The translations under genes were made by a program, and so were the position numbers. Of a DNA stretch of 64,000 nt, positions 1 to 9,452 are shown one piece after another (the stretch's first letter is position 1; every line of letters begins with the position of its first letter). Under the pieces are notes generated by a model. It saw only the letters and a program-made list of their open reading frames with translations, ran no database searches and was not told the DNA's origin. This DNA is from Alphaproteobacteria bacterium casp-alpha6 (GTDB lineage: Bacteria > Pseudomonadota > Alphaproteobacteria > Rhodobacterales > Rhodobacteraceae): the NCBI GenBank assembly GCA_001510135.1, contig LFER01000016.1, positions 23,238 through 87,237 on the forward strand, written 5' to 3'.

Positions 1-224
1 TCTTCTGCTTCGCGCTGACGAACAATTGCGGCGGCTTCGAAGATGATATCTGGATTTTCTAGGATATAGGCGCGAATTTCTGCGTGTAACATTGCCTTGT
101 CAAATGTCTCTTCTGCTTTGGGCACAGGGCCATTTGTACGCGAGGTGAAAACAGCAAGAAGCGCAACACATAGAACCGTCAAAAAGATGCCAGCAAGAGT
201 ACGCGAGGTTTTGTTATAATCCAT
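1..224 (-). CDS. DsbA/ScsC-like thioredoxin-fold protein, N-terminal fragment
   Basis: The reading frame starts with ATG at 224 and leaves the window at base 1, giving about 74 residues. It opens with MDYNKTSRTL and a hydrophobic stretch of about 18 residues (a signal anchor or signal peptide), followed by a helical segment containing IRAYILENPDIIFEAA. A segment of this kind (E-I-x-x-Y-I/L-x-x-N-P-x-I/L) is typical of the short N-terminal domain that precedes the thioredoxin fold in ScsC/DsbA-like periplasmic thiol oxidoreductases. The CxxC domain itself lies outside the window, so the family call is an inference from the N terminus only. It lies 35 bp downstream of the M48 protease gene on the same strand and may be cotranscribed with it. 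Confidence 0.6.
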   Translation of the reverse strand, partial: MDYNKTSRTLAGIFLTVLCVALLAVFTSRTNGPVPKAEETFDKAMLHAEIRAYILENPDIIFEAAAIVRQREAE

Positions 225-259
225 CGGGAAAGCCTCAAGGTAAAGAAATGTGGATGGGT

Positions 260-1558
260 TTATTTGATATCTAATATATCTTCTGCACTTTGCCACCCGG
301 GTGAGCCACGTGGCAAATTGTCAAGCGCGCGGCGGGCATGGATTTTAGCGTCTTTCGTCTTTCCCTGAAGCGCAAAACGTTCCGCGGTGATCAGCGAGGC
401 CATGCCGTTTTGACCGGTCTTTGAATAGGCTACCGCAAGATCACGGAGCATGCGGATATTTCGAAAATCTTTTTGGCGAGAGGTTTTCAATACCGAAAGC
501 GCCTTGTTCGTTTGATTTGAAGCCAAAAGCGCCCGACCGTAACCCGCCAGAATTAATGCGTTGCTTCCATCCAAATCACTGGCCTTTTGATATTCTTTCG
601 CGGCCCGATCAAATTTTTTGTGCCGCATGTAAAGCTCTGCTTTCAAATCCTGAAGATAAGCGTCTTTCGGCCGCACGCTTTGCGCCTTTGAAATTTCGTT
701 GATTGCCTCCTCCAATTTTCCTTGCCGGGAAAAGGCGACTGCGCGGCGCAGATGTTTGACGTCCTCATGTGACGAGCTATCCGTATTTTTCAGTGTCCAA
801 TCAGGAGCGCGCACAAAGGCCGACAGTTTTCCAATGGCGCGGTCGTGCCAGTAAAGAGCGTTTTTATCTTGCGCGGGTTTAGGTTGTGCCGTCACACGCC
901 CTTCCACGACACGGCGTCTGTCGCGGCTCAAGGGGTGCGTGCGGGCATAAGGATCCTGCCGGTTGGCCGAAAGATTTTCCTGACCGATAAAGATATCTAG
1001 TACGTCTGCCATCCCTGCAGCATCGATGCGCGATTGCGCCATGTAGGACATGGCCGCCTGATCCGCAGCGCTTTCTTCGGCGCGCGTATGGGCCAAAAGC
1101 GCACGTGTGGCGCTACTGGAGGTGCCCAAAGCCAGAGAGGTGCCAAGCTCCGCGTTGCCGCTCAAAGCGCCTGTCATAATGCCCAAAGCCAAACCAAATG
1201 CAGCAACAGATCGGGCGTTTTCGATATTTTGCGTCCGTCTTGCTACATGTCCGTAAGCGATATGTGCTGCCTCATGCGCGATGATGGATTGAAACATTTC
1301 AGGTGTTCGGGTTTTCAGTGCGAGACCTGTGGTAATGAAAATATGTTTGTTATCGATGACAAAGGCATTAGGGCGTGTATCATCAATGAGCATGATTTTA
1401 ATCCCGCTTGGGGAAAGACCTGCCGCCTGCAGGACCGGTTTTGAAAGCTCAGAAAAGGCATTTTCGATGTCTGCATCCCGCAACAAAGACACAGCAAAAG
1501 CTTGAAATGCGTAAAGAGCAAAGATCAGCCCGATTATAATTGTTTTAAGGATCGACAT
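260..1558 (-). CDS. M48 family metalloprotease with TPR repeats (BepA/YfgC-like)
   Basis: A 432-residue protein with an N-terminal signal sequence (residues 1-22, ending AFA). The zinc motif HEAAH is at residues 95-99 inside SIIAHEAAHIAYGH, and the third ligand is probably E162 in EESAAD. This is the peptidase M48 arrangement. The C-terminal third (about residues 270-420) is helical with TPR character, for example KFDRAAKEYQKASDLDGSNA. Family knowledge: BepA-type proteins act in the periplasm on outer-membrane assembly intermediates such as LptD. That role is inferred here from architecture. The gene is divergent from the aminotransferase gene with 60 bp between starts. Confidence 0.85.
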   Translation of the reverse strand: MSILKTIIIGLIFALYAFQAFAVSLLRDADIENAFSELSKPVLQAAGLSPSGIKIMLIDDTRPNAFVIDNKHIFITTGLALKTRTPEMFQSIIAHEAAHIAYGHVARRTQNIENARSVAAFGLALGIMTGALSGNAELGTSLALGTSSSATRALLAHTRAEESAADQAAMSYMAQSRIDAAGMADVLDIFIGQENLSANRQDPYARTHPLSRDRRRVVEGRVTAQPKPAQDKNALYWHDRAIGKLSAFVRAPDWTLKNTDSSSHEDVKHLRRAVAFSRQGKLEEAINEISKAQSVRPKDAYLQDLKAELYMRHKKFDRAAKEYQKASDLDGSNALILAGYGRALLASNQTNKALSVLKTSRQKDFRNIRMLRDLAVAYSKTGQNGMASLITAERFALQGKTKDAKIHARRALDNLPRGSPGWQSAEDILDIK

Positions 1559-1618
1559 TGACGCTGATAAGGAAACCTTGAAATAAGATGACGGGTAACC
1601 CCAGTCTGGAAGGTCCGA

Positions 1619-2773
1619 ATGAAAAACTCAACCCGTGGAAGTGTTGATCCCTTTATTGTGATGGATGTCATGGAGTCGGCGCGCCAGTTAGAGGCCTCTG
1701 GTCGCCGCGTTATCCATATGGAAGTCGGACAGCCCTCCACCTCAGCGCCAAAGGCTGCTTTGGAAACTTTGGGTCGCACAATGTCGATTGATCCTATGGG
1801 ATATACCGTTGCGCTGGGCTTGCCGTCGCTTCGGCGCAAAATCGCCGAGCTCTATGATCAGTGGTATGGGATATCGCTAAATCCGGACCGTGTTGTGATC
1901 ACTTCCGGTTCGTCGGCGGCATTTTTACTAAGCTTCACGTCGCTGTTTGATTCGGGAGACAAAGTGGGTATTGGCGCTCCGGGTTATCCCAGTTATCGCC
2001 AGATATTAAAATCCCTTGGTCTTTGTCCCGTCGACATCCAGACCGCGCCAGAAAACCGTTATCAGCCAGTAAGTTCTGATCTCAATGGACGGGATCTCGC
2101 AGGGCTTCTGGTTGCCTCACCGGCAAACCCGACGGGGACGATGCTCTCTAAAGAGGCGCTGTCTGACTTGATGACCACGTGCCAGAGCATGAATGCAGCC
2201 TTTATCAGCGATGAAATTTACCACGGTATCGAATATGAAAAGAAAGCCGTCACAGCGCTGGAAATTTCTGATATGTGTTATGTGATCAATTCATTTTCGA
2301 AATTCTTTTCGATGACGGGCTGGCGTATTGGATGGATGGTGGTGCCTGAGGACCACGTGCGCCGCATTGAACGTTTGGCCCAAAATATGTTCATTTGTGC
2401 GCCCCACGTGAGTCAGATTGCAGCACTCGCCGCTTTGGATTGTCCGCAAGAACTGGATGCCAATCTAGAGGTATACCGTGAAAACAGAGACCTTATGCTT
2501 TCAGGCTTGCCTGCAGCCGGATTTGATACGATCGCGCCGCCTGATGGCGCCTTTTACATTTATGCAGATGTCAGCAAAATGACGGACGACAGCTTGCAAT
2601 TTGCGCGCGATATTTTGAACGAAGCAGGGGTCGCGGTGACGCCAGGTCTTGATTTTGACCCGTCTCGGGGGGCAAAAACATTGCGGTTTTCTTATGCAAG
2701 AAGCACAGAGGATATCAAAGAGGGGCTAGAGCGATTAAAGAACTTCATGCAGGCAAGAGGGTATCTTTTTTGA
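1619..2773 (+). CDS. Class I/II PLP-dependent aminotransferase
   Basis: A 384-residue fold-type I aminotransferase. The PLP lysine is K228 in NSFSKFFSMTGWRIGW; ASPANPTGT (about 166-174) and SDEIYHGIEY (about 198-206) are the usual cofactor-binding segments, and R236 fits the motif SMTGWRIGW. Length and motifs match aspartate/aromatic-type aminotransferases; the amino acid substrate cannot be told from sequence. ATG at 1619 has an AGG purine stretch at 1611. The TGA stop overlaps the TTG start of the following amidase gene (TTGA, 2770-2773), so the two are translationally coupled even though their functions are not obviously linked. Confidence 0.85.
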   Translation: MKNSTRGSVDPFIVMDVMESARQLEASGRRVIHMEVGQPSTSAPKAALETLGRTMSIDPMGYTVALGLPSLRRKIAELYDQWYGISLNPDRVVITSGSSAAFLLSFTSLFDSGDKVGIGAPGYPSYRQILKSLGLCPVDIQTAPENRYQPVSSDLNGRDLAGLLVASPANPTGTMLSKEALSDLMTTCQSMNAAFISDEIYHGIEYEKKAVTALEISDMCYVINSFSKFFSMTGWRIGWMVVPEDHVRRIERLAQNMFICAPHVSQIAALAALDCPQELDANLEVYRENRDLMLSGLPAAGFDTIAPPDGAFYIYADVSKMTDDSLQFARDILNEAGVAVTPGLDFDPSRGAKTLRFSYARSTEDIKEGLERLKNFMQARGYLF

Positions 2774-4005
2774 CCCGTGCGCGAAGCACAGTCGTGACGT
2801 TGCTGATTGTGGTGTTTCAGCTGGTTTGCACATCTTCTTTGCTGGCCCAGTCAAATTCCGCTTTGGCTGAATTCATAGAAGAAGGGTCTGTGATCAAAGA
2901 TCGTCTTTGGCGCCAGGTGGAAATCAAACTTAACCTATCGCAACAGGTACCCTATCGGGTGTATGTCCAGTCCTCTCCAAACCGCGTACTCCTTGAATTT
3001 GGCAGCGTGAATTTTCAAGGTTTTTCCGATACCAAGCTCTTGAGCAGCAAAAGGGTGAGAAATGCCGAAACGAGCGTTTTGCCAAACGGATGGAGCAGGC
3101 TTTCGCTTGAGCTTACGAAACCTTTTGCTGTGACATCTGCAGAAATGAAGCGCGATGCGAACACCGAAAAAGCCACTTTATCGGTCTGGTTGGGGCCGGT
3201 AACAGAAGAAGAGTTTAAAGACTTGGTCAGCCCCTATAATGAGGAAGAAAATTATACCGTCACGGCTGAAGCCGAAACGAAGAATGGGCTTAGTCATACC
3301 AAAAGGGTTCGTGTTGTTCTGGACCCTGGTCATGGTGGCGAAGATCCAGGTGCATTGGCCGGAAACCTCAAAGAATCTGACCTTATGTTGCGCCTCGCAC
3401 TGGAAATCAAAGAAGCTTTGCTCAGGGCAGAGATTTTCGACGTGTTTTTGACGCGCACAGACGACCGTTTTGTGTCCTTAAGGGACCGCGTTGAATTCGC
3501 CACGGAACATCAAGCGGATCTGTTCATTTCGCTTCACGCCGATGCCATCGACAAAGGTGTTGCTTACGGTACCACTGTTTACACGCTGTCTGAAAAGGCA
3601 AGTGATGAGTTGAGCGAAACTTTGGCACATGAACATGACCGTGCCTCGCTTCTTGTGGGGGCGGATTTGACTGGAGCAGAGGATACGATCGCAGATATTC
3701 TGATTGAAATGGCCTCTACAGAAACGTTGCCACGTTCAGAGGCGCTTGCCGAAGGAATGATTGAAGAACTGTTATTCGAACTCGGTTCCGTCAATGCAAA
3801 ACCCTTGAGAAAGGCGGGATTTTCTGTTCTCAAATCCCCTGATATCCCGTCAATTCTTGTGGAGGTCGGCTTTTTGTCAACTCAAAGTGACTTGGATAAT
3901 CTGATTGATCCAATTTGGCGAAATAAATTTGTGAACGGTTTTAGAAACGCGCTTGTTAAGTGGGTGGACAAAGATACCGCTGACGCTATCAGGCGCAGAC
4001 AATAA
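2770..4005 (+). CDS. amiC: N-acetylmuramoyl-L-alanine amidase with AMIN domain
   Basis: A 411-residue periplasmic murein amidase that cleaves the amide bond between MurNAc and the stem peptide, used for daughter-cell separation. The signal peptide covers residues 1-26 (ending SLLAQ). An AMIN domain (about 35-140), which targets the protein to the septum in relatives, precedes an Amidase_3 catalytic domain (about 178-400). Zinc-site motifs are visible: VVLDPGHGGEDPGA, the Glu of NLKESDL, ISLHADA, and the catalytic Glu in ILVEVGFLST. The start is a TTG overlapping the upstream stop codon. The gene precedes the PBP1A gene by 86 bp, a cell-wall pairing common in this family of bacteria. Confidence 0.9.
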   Translation: MTRARSTVVTLLIVVFQLVCTSSLLAQSNSALAEFIEEGSVIKDRLWRQVEIKLNLSQQVPYRVYVQSSPNRVLLEFGSVNFQGFSDTKLLSSKRVRNAETSVLPNGWSRLSLELTKPFAVTSAEMKRDANTEKATLSVWLGPVTEEEFKDLVSPYNEEENYTVTAEAETKNGLSHTKRVRVVLDPGHGGEDPGALAGNLKESDLMLRLALEIKEALLRAEIFDVFLTRTDDRFVSLRDRVEFATEHQADLFISLHADAIDKGVAYGTTVYTLSEKASDELSETLAHEHDRASLLVGADLTGAEDTIADILIEMASTETLPRSEALAEGMIEELLFELGSVNAKPLRKAGFSVLKSPDIPSILVEVGFLSTQSDLDNLIDPIWRNKFVNGFRNALVKWVDKDTADAIRRRQ

Positions 4006-4091
4006 TCCAAAGATATGCAGGATACTGCCGTTTGGCTTTTGACGCGGTTCCAATCCCTGCCTATATAAAGGTCAGAGCGAAAGGACACGGT

Positions 4092-6641
4092 GTGATCAGG
4101 GCCATCTTATCCATTCTGGGCGGAATATTCACCTTTGTGACTTTGGGGATCATTGGTGTTGTGATTGGCATTGGGGGTGTGTTCTGGATTTATGGACGCG
4201 ATTTGCCATCCTATGCCTCGCTGGCGCAATATCAGCCTCCAATTATCAGCCGGATCTATTCGTCTGAAGGACAGTTGATAGATGAATTTGCCCGCGAGCG
4301 GCGCTTGTTCACAGCTGCAGAAGATATACCCGATTTGATCAAGCAGGCGTTCATTTCAGCTGAGGACAAAAATTTCTATACCCATCCTGGATATGATTTG
4401 CGCGGGATTATATCGAGCATTGTGGATGCCGTGCGCAGCGGGGGAAAACGGGTGCGCGGGGCGTCAACCATCCCGCAGCAGGTGATCAAGAACTTTTTGC
4501 TGGATGGATCGCGCCAAGCCGAACGTAAAGTGAAAGAAATCATTCTTGCGACCCGCATAGAAGGAGCCCTGAGCAAAGAGAAGATTTTGGAGCTTTATCT
4601 CAACGAAATATTCTTGGGGCAAAATTCTTATGGTGTGACGGCTGCGGCGCAGACCTATTTCAACAAAACGCTCGACGAACTCGCCCCTAATGAGGCAGCG
4701 TTTCTGGCGTCTTTGCCCAAAGCGCCCTCCGATTTCCACCCTGTGCGACGCAAAGACCGGCTCCTGTCGCGCCGCAATTACGTTTTGCAAGAGATGTTGC
4801 AAAACGGCTATCTCGATCAGGATACATATGAGCAGGAAAAAAATATGCCGTTGCTATCGGTGCAAAACGGCGATTTTGAAAGTTTCCGCTCGGCCATTCC
4901 TGACAGAGATTATTTCACCGATGAGATCCGCCGCCAATTGAGTAAGGATTTCGGAGAAGAGACTTTTTTCACCGGTGGAATGACCATTCGAGCCACCGTT
5001 GAACCTGAGCTGCAGGAGCGCGCCCGTCTTGCCTTGCAGCGGGCATTGGAATCCTATGATCGCAATCAAGGAGTTTGGCGGGGAACTGGCGTCGCGCTGC
5101 CTCTGGATGTTTTGTCAGAGGAGGCAAGCTGGCGAGATGCGCTGAAAGACACTGAGGTGCCAAGAGATATTCAGCTTGACGGGCAATGGTACCCTGCGGT
5201 GGTCCTTAGTTTGGGCAAAACCTCCGCGCGCATCGGAATTGAGGGTGTGGAGGAGGATGACGACGGACATTGGATATCAGGTGAAGACGTTAAATGGGCC
5301 GGGAAGGCTAACTCTGGTGGGTCGGTTAGCCCAAAAGCAACGGCGGCGAAAGATCTTTTATCCCCTGGCGAAATCGTCTTGGTGCGCCGTCTTTTAAAAG
5401 AGGACGGGAGTTTTGATCGCTGGTCGCTTCGCCAAACCTCTGACGTGCAGGGCGCATTTATGGCGATGGATGTTAACAGCGGTCGCATTCTGGCAATGCA
5501 GGGAGGGTTTTCCTACAGTGCCTCTGTGTTTAACAGGGCAACTCAGGCGGATCGACAGCCGGGCTCTTCGTTTAAGCCCTTTGTCTATGCCGCAGCTCTG
5601 GACAGCGGGTATTCACCCGCCACAATCATTGTGGATGCGCCTATTGAAATCAATACGCCTGAAGGCCTTTGGACTCCTAAAAATTCCTCTCGAAAATTTT
5701 ACGGCCCAACCCCGTTGCGTACCGGCATTGAACAGTCACGGAACTTGATGACCATTCGTCTCGCTCAAGAAGTCGGCATGGATATCATCGGGGGTTATGC
5801 AGAACGCTTTGGCGTATATAACAATATGGGTAAATTCCTTGCCAACTCCTTGGGATCAGAAGAAACCACATTGTTCAAAATCGTGGCTGCGTATGCTATG
5901 TTCGCCAATGGCGGCGAACGTGTCGTGCCCACACTCGTGGATCGCGTGCAGGACCGGTATGGAAAAACCGTCTATCAGCATGATCCGCGGAGCTGCGTGG
6001 ATTGTGACAATGCCTATCTGCCCAGCGGAATGGCGCCGACAATTCTTTCTGACCGCGAAAGGGTGATGGACGCGATCACAGCCTATCAGTTGACCTCCAT
6101 GTTGCAGGGGGTTGTGGAGCGGGGAACGGCAAAAAACTACATAAAGCTTCCTGTGCCCGTCGCGGGTAAGACAGGAACTACAAATGATGCCAAAGATGTC
6201 TGGTTTGTGGGTTTCACAAGCAATATCGTTGCAGGATGCTACATTGGTTATGACATCCCCAAAGCGCTGGGGGCCGGGTACTTCGGCGGGTCTGCCTGTG
6301 GACCTGTTTTCAATGAATTCATGACTGCTGCCGTTCAAAAATATGGCGGCGGAGATTTCGTTGTTCCGGAGGGGGGCCAATTTATCAATATTGATCGTCT
6401 CAGCGGGTCTAGGCTTGCTGATGATGCAGAGGGGGTAAATGTTGTAGCGGAATATTTCCGGGACGGCAGTGAACCGGTTTTTGGCGTCGCATATGACGGT
6501 GGCTTTGCGATGGGAAGCAATTTTGAACTGATCAACCCCGACGAAGCCTATGGGCGCACGGTTATAACATCGACCGGTGAAACAGGTGTGGTTGGCGGCA
6601 ACGCCAGCATCGGATCAATCTCATCAGGCGGTCTTTATTAA
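4092..6641 (+). CDS. mrcA: Penicillin-binding protein 1A (bifunctional transglycosylase/transpeptidase)
   Basis: Polymerises and cross-links peptidoglycan at the inner membrane. Domains in order: one membrane helix near the N terminus, GT51 transglycosylase (EDKNFYTHPGYDLRG, GASTIPQQVIKNFLL), an OB-like insert, and the transpeptidase with SSFK (in QPGSSFKPF), SRN and KTGTT. The frame is open back to a TTG at 4032, but I prefer GTG at 4092: it has AAAGGA about 7 bases upstream, and the resulting N terminus (VIRAILSILGG, initiator read as Met) matches the usual short cytoplasmic tail before the membrane helix. That gives 849 residues. The tail after the transpeptidase domain is rich in Gly and Ser. 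Confidence 0.92.
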   Translation: MIRAILSILGGIFTFVTLGIIGVVIGIGGVFWIYGRDLPSYASLAQYQPPIISRIYSSEGQLIDEFARERRLFTAAEDIPDLIKQAFISAEDKNFYTHPGYDLRGIISSIVDAVRSGGKRVRGASTIPQQVIKNFLLDGSRQAERKVKEIILATRIEGALSKEKILELYLNEIFLGQNSYGVTAAAQTYFNKTLDELAPNEAAFLASLPKAPSDFHPVRRKDRLLSRRNYVLQEMLQNGYLDQDTYEQEKNMPLLSVQNGDFESFRSAIPDRDYFTDEIRRQLSKDFGEETFFTGGMTIRATVEPELQERARLALQRALESYDRNQGVWRGTGVALPLDVLSEEASWRDALKDTEVPRDIQLDGQWYPAVVLSLGKTSARIGIEGVEEDDDGHWISGEDVKWAGKANSGGSVSPKATAAKDLLSPGEIVLVRRLLKEDGSFDRWSLRQTSDVQGAFMAMDVNSGRILAMQGGFSYSASVFNRATQADRQPGSSFKPFVYAAALDSGYSPATIIVDAPIEINTPEGLWTPKNSSRKFYGPTPLRTGIEQSRNLMTIRLAQEVGMDIIGGYAERFGVYNNMGKFLANSLGSEETTLFKIVAAYAMFANGGERVVPTLVDRVQDRYGKTVYQHDPRSCVDCDNAYLPSGMAPTILSDRERVMDAITAYQLTSMLQGVVERGTAKNYIKLPVPVAGKTGTTNDAKDVWFVGFTSNIVAGCYIGYDIPKALGAGYFGGSACGPVFNEFMTAAVQKYGGGDFVVPEGGQFINIDRLSGSRLADDAEGVNVVAEYFRDGSEPVFGVAYDGGFAMGSNFELINPDEAYGRTVITSTGETGVVGGNASIGSISSGGLY

Positions 6642-6719
6642 GTCATTTATGTCCATGTGACTTGCGAGCCTTCGTTGCCTGCGATAGATCATTCGCAGCA
6701 GGATCAAACAGGAAATGGT

Positions 6720-7847
6720 ATGCGCGCTGAAATTCAAAATATTGCGGCAGAAATTGAAAAATCTCTGGAACTTTTGCGCCAGCGAATGGATTGGGAAACA
6801 GTCCCCCATCGTTTGGAAGAATTCAACGCGCGGGTTGAGGCACCCGATCTTTGGGATGATCCGCAAAAAGCACAAAAGCTGATGCAGGACCGTCAGGCTC
6901 TGGTTGACGCGGTCGGAGTGCATGACGGCATCGAGCAGGATTTGAAAGATACCATTGACCTTATCGAGCTGGGCGAATTGGAGGACGACGAAGAAGTCGT
7001 GAAAGATGCAGAGCAATCCTTGCAGATGCTTGCAAAGAAAGCCGCTGAAAAAGAACTTGAAGCCCTATTAAACGGCGAAGCAGATTCCAACGATACATTT
7101 CTAGAGGTGCATTCCGGGGCAGGCGGCACCGAAAGCTGTGACTGGGCATCGATGCTGGCGCGCATGTATGTGCGCTGGGCGGAAAAGCGTGGCTACAGAG
7201 TTGAAATGCAATCAGAGACCCCCGGGGAAGAGGCCGGGATTAAATCAGTAACCTATAAAGTCAGCGGGCATAATGCCTATGGATGGCTGAAGTCTGAAAG
7301 TGGTGTGCATCGTCTTGTGCGAATATCTCCGTTTGATTCGGCAGCAAAGCGGCATACGTCCTTTTCTTCTGTCTGGGTCTATCCTGTTGTGGACGATAAC
7401 ATCGAAGTCGAAGTGAACCCTGCTGATATTCGTATTGATACATACAGGTCGTCCGGTGCCGGAGGACAACACGTCAATACGACAGACTCAGCCGTGCGCA
7501 TCACGCACCATCCCACAGGGATTGTGGTCACAAGTTCGGAAAAATCCCAACACCAAAACCGCGATATTGCGATGAAAGCTCTGAAATCGCGCCTCTATCA
7601 AATGGAGCTGGATCGGCGCAATGCTGCAATCACGGATGCGCATGAAAATAAAGGGGATGCGGGTTGGGGGAATCAGATACGTTCTTACGTCTTACAGCCC
7701 TATCAGATGGTCAAAGATCTGCGCACCAACCATGAGACATCCGACACCAAAGGTGTTTTGGATGGGGACCTTGACGCCTTTATGGCGGCGACCCTTGCCA
7801 TGGATGTATCCGGCAAGTCACGCGCCGCTGCCACGGCAGGTGATTAA
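6720..7847 (+). CDS. prfB: Peptide chain release factor 2
   Basis: A 375-residue class I release factor that reads UGA and UAA. It has the GGQ peptidyl-hydrolysis motif ([16 protein letters not shown]) and the SPF stop-codon recognition tripeptide in [12 protein letters not shown], which marks RF2 rather than RF1. The frame is open upstream to 6657, but ATG at 6720, preceded by AGGAAA, gives the N terminus [12 protein letters not shown] expected for alphaproteobacterial RF2. The usual programmed +1 frameshift is absent: where many bacteria carry CTT-TGA, this gene has CTT-TTG-CGC (6771-6779) in one continuous frame. Confidence 0.95.
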   Translation: MRAEIQNIAAEIEKSLELLRQRMDWETVPHRLEEFNARVEAPDLWDDPQKAQKLMQDRQALVDAVGVHDGIEQDLKDTIDLIELGELEDDEEVVKDAEQSLQMLAKKAAEKELEALLNGEADSNDTFLEVHSGAGGTESCDWASMLARMYVRWAEKRGYRVEMQSETPGEEAGIKSVTYKVSGHNAYGWLKSESGVHRLVRISPFDSAAKRHTSFSSVWVYPVVDDNIEVEVNPADIRIDTYRSSGAGGQHVNTTDSAVRITHHPTGIVVTSSEKSQHQNRDIAMKALKSRLYQMELDRRNAAITDAHENKGDAGWGNQIRSYVLQPYQMVKDLRTNHETSDTKGVLDGDLDAFMAATLAMDVSGKSRAAATAGD

Positions 7848-7929
7848 AGATCACATGCATGTATATATGTTTCTTCGCTTGATTTTCTTTTCGCTCAGGT
7901 AAATTGTGATGAAAAATCACGAGGATTGC

Positions 7930-9345
7930 ATGGCGTTTCATTTTACCCCTGCCTACGAATTAATCGACGATCTTTCGAACCAGAGGCTCAGCGCAACAGA
8001 TCTGATGAAATCCACGATCGGTCGGATCTGGGATGTCAATGAGGACGTAAATGCGATTGTGTCGCTGCGCGAGGAGCAAGATCTTTTGGAGGACGCCGCC
8101 TCGGCTGATCAAGTGTCTTTGGAACAACGTGGTGCGCTCCACGGGATCCCTATCGCGATTAAGGACCTTGCCAATGCCAAAGGGCTTTTGACCACCGAAG
8201 GCTCCCCGATCTTTGCCAACCGTATCGCAGAGAAAGATGACCTTATGGTGGCGCGCATTCGCAAAGCGGGTGCAATCATTATCGGGAAAACAAACACACC
8301 CGAATTCGGTCTGGGAAGTCACACCTACAATCCGGTTTTTGGAACCACGTTCAATCCCTATGATCTGAAACGCTCTGCGGGCGGATCTTCTGGCGGGGCT
8401 GCGGTGGCGCTGGCAACTGGTATGCTCTCTATTGCGGATGGATCGGATATGATGGGCAGCCTGCGCAATCCTGCCGCATGGAACAACGTCTATGGCATGC
8501 GTCCGAGCTGGGGTTTGGTGCCTTCTGATCCTGAGGGGGATTTGTTTTTACACTCGCTTGCCACCAGCGGACCGATGGCACGAAATCCCAAAGATATCGC
8601 ACTATTGCTCTCTGTGATCAGCGGAGAACATCCCAAAGTGCCAAACAGCTTTTCTAACCCTGACCTTCTTCCGGTTAGAGCTGCGGATATGAAAGGACTG
8701 CGCGTCGGCTGGCTTGGAGATTGGGGCGGGAACTTGAAATTTGAAAGCGGATTGTTTGAGGCTGCTGAAAAGGCCGTCCGCCAATTTGAAGCAATGGGGG
8801 CGAGTGTTGATTTGGTCATCCCCGAATTCACAGGAGAGTTGCTATGGGAAAGCTGGACAAAGCTGCGTTCATGGAAATTGGCGTCTTCCCATCAACATTT
8901 TCTGGACGATCCGGTGTTTTCCAACCAATTGAAACCCGCTGTTATTTGGGAAATTGAAAACGGAAAATCATTAAGTGCACAGGATGTGAATACGGCCAGT
9001 AAGCTTAGATCAGATTGGTTTCTCTATGCAGCAGAGCTTTTTGAAACTTATGACGTTTTGGTTCTGCCCTCCACCCAAACCTGGCCCTTTGAGGCAGAAA
9101 AACCTCATCCGACAGAAATCGATGGAATTGAAATGGATACCTATCACAGATGGATGGAGGTTGTGATACCGGCGGGGCTTCTTGGGCTTCCTGTGTTGAA
9201 TGTGCCCGCTGGCTTTGGTGAGAACGGCTTGCCCTTCGGTCTGCAACTCATAGGCCCCAAAAAAAGTGATGACCGGCTGATTGCCATTGGTCAATCTTGG
9301 CACGAGATGACAAACTGGCCGGATAGCCGTCCCCCAAGTCTTTGA
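7930..9345 (+). CDS. Amidase signature family enzyme
   Basis: A 471-residue amidase of the GatA/AmiE-signature superfamily that hydrolyses C-N amide bonds. The Ser-cisSer-Lys triad is visible, counting from ATG 7930: K78 in IAIKDLANAKG, S153 in SAGGSSGGAAVA and nucleophile S177 in MMGSLRNPA; the spacing of 24 between the two serines is canonical. I chose ATG 7930 because GAGG lies 5 bases upstream; the frame is open to a GTG at 7906 with no better ribosome site. No gatC or gatB neighbour is present, so a catabolic or detoxifying amidase is more likely than the tRNA amidotransferase subunit. The substrate is unknown. Confidence 0.82.
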   Translation: MAFHFTPAYELIDDLSNQRLSATDLMKSTIGRIWDVNEDVNAIVSLREEQDLLEDAASADQVSLEQRGALHGIPIAIKDLANAKGLLTTEGSPIFANRIAEKDDLMVARIRKAGAIIIGKTNTPEFGLGSHTYNPVFGTTFNPYDLKRSAGGSSGGAAVALATGMLSIADGSDMMGSLRNPAAWNNVYGMRPSWGLVPSDPEGDLFLHSLATSGPMARNPKDIALLLSVISGEHPKVPNSFSNPDLLPVRAADMKGLRVGWLGDWGGNLKFESGLFEAAEKAVRQFEAMGASVDLVIPEFTGELLWESWTKLRSWKLASSHQHFLDDPVFSNQLKPAVIWEIENGKSLSAQDVNTASKLRSDWFLYAAELFETYDVLVLPSTQTWPFEAEKPHPTEIDGIEMDTYHRWMEVVIPAGLLGLPVLNVPAGFGENGLPFGLQLIGPKKSDDRLIAIGQSWHEMTNWPDSRPPSL

Positions 9346-9365
9346 GGGCGAGGCGACCCTCAAAG
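9340..9365 (+). terminator. Hairpin overlapping the amidase stop codon
   Basis: A perfect 9-bp inverted repeat (CTTTGAGGG, 8-base loop, CCCTCAAAG) whose left arm contains the TGA stop of the amidase gene. It lacks a clear U-tract, so it may act as a transcript-end stabiliser or weak terminator between the amidase and fabD. Confidence 0.4.
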
Positions 9366-9452
9366 TTGCAGTCTTGTCAACGATGCGCAAAAACATTGCG
9401 TCTCAGGGTGAGCTTGGGTATCTGAAGCAAAACACCAAAGCAGGAGTGATCA

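Noticed and set aside
5856..6380. Minus-strand open frame of 174 codons
   Set aside because: Antisense to the transpeptidase domain of mrcA, no recognisable motif and low-complexity His/Cys-rich translation.
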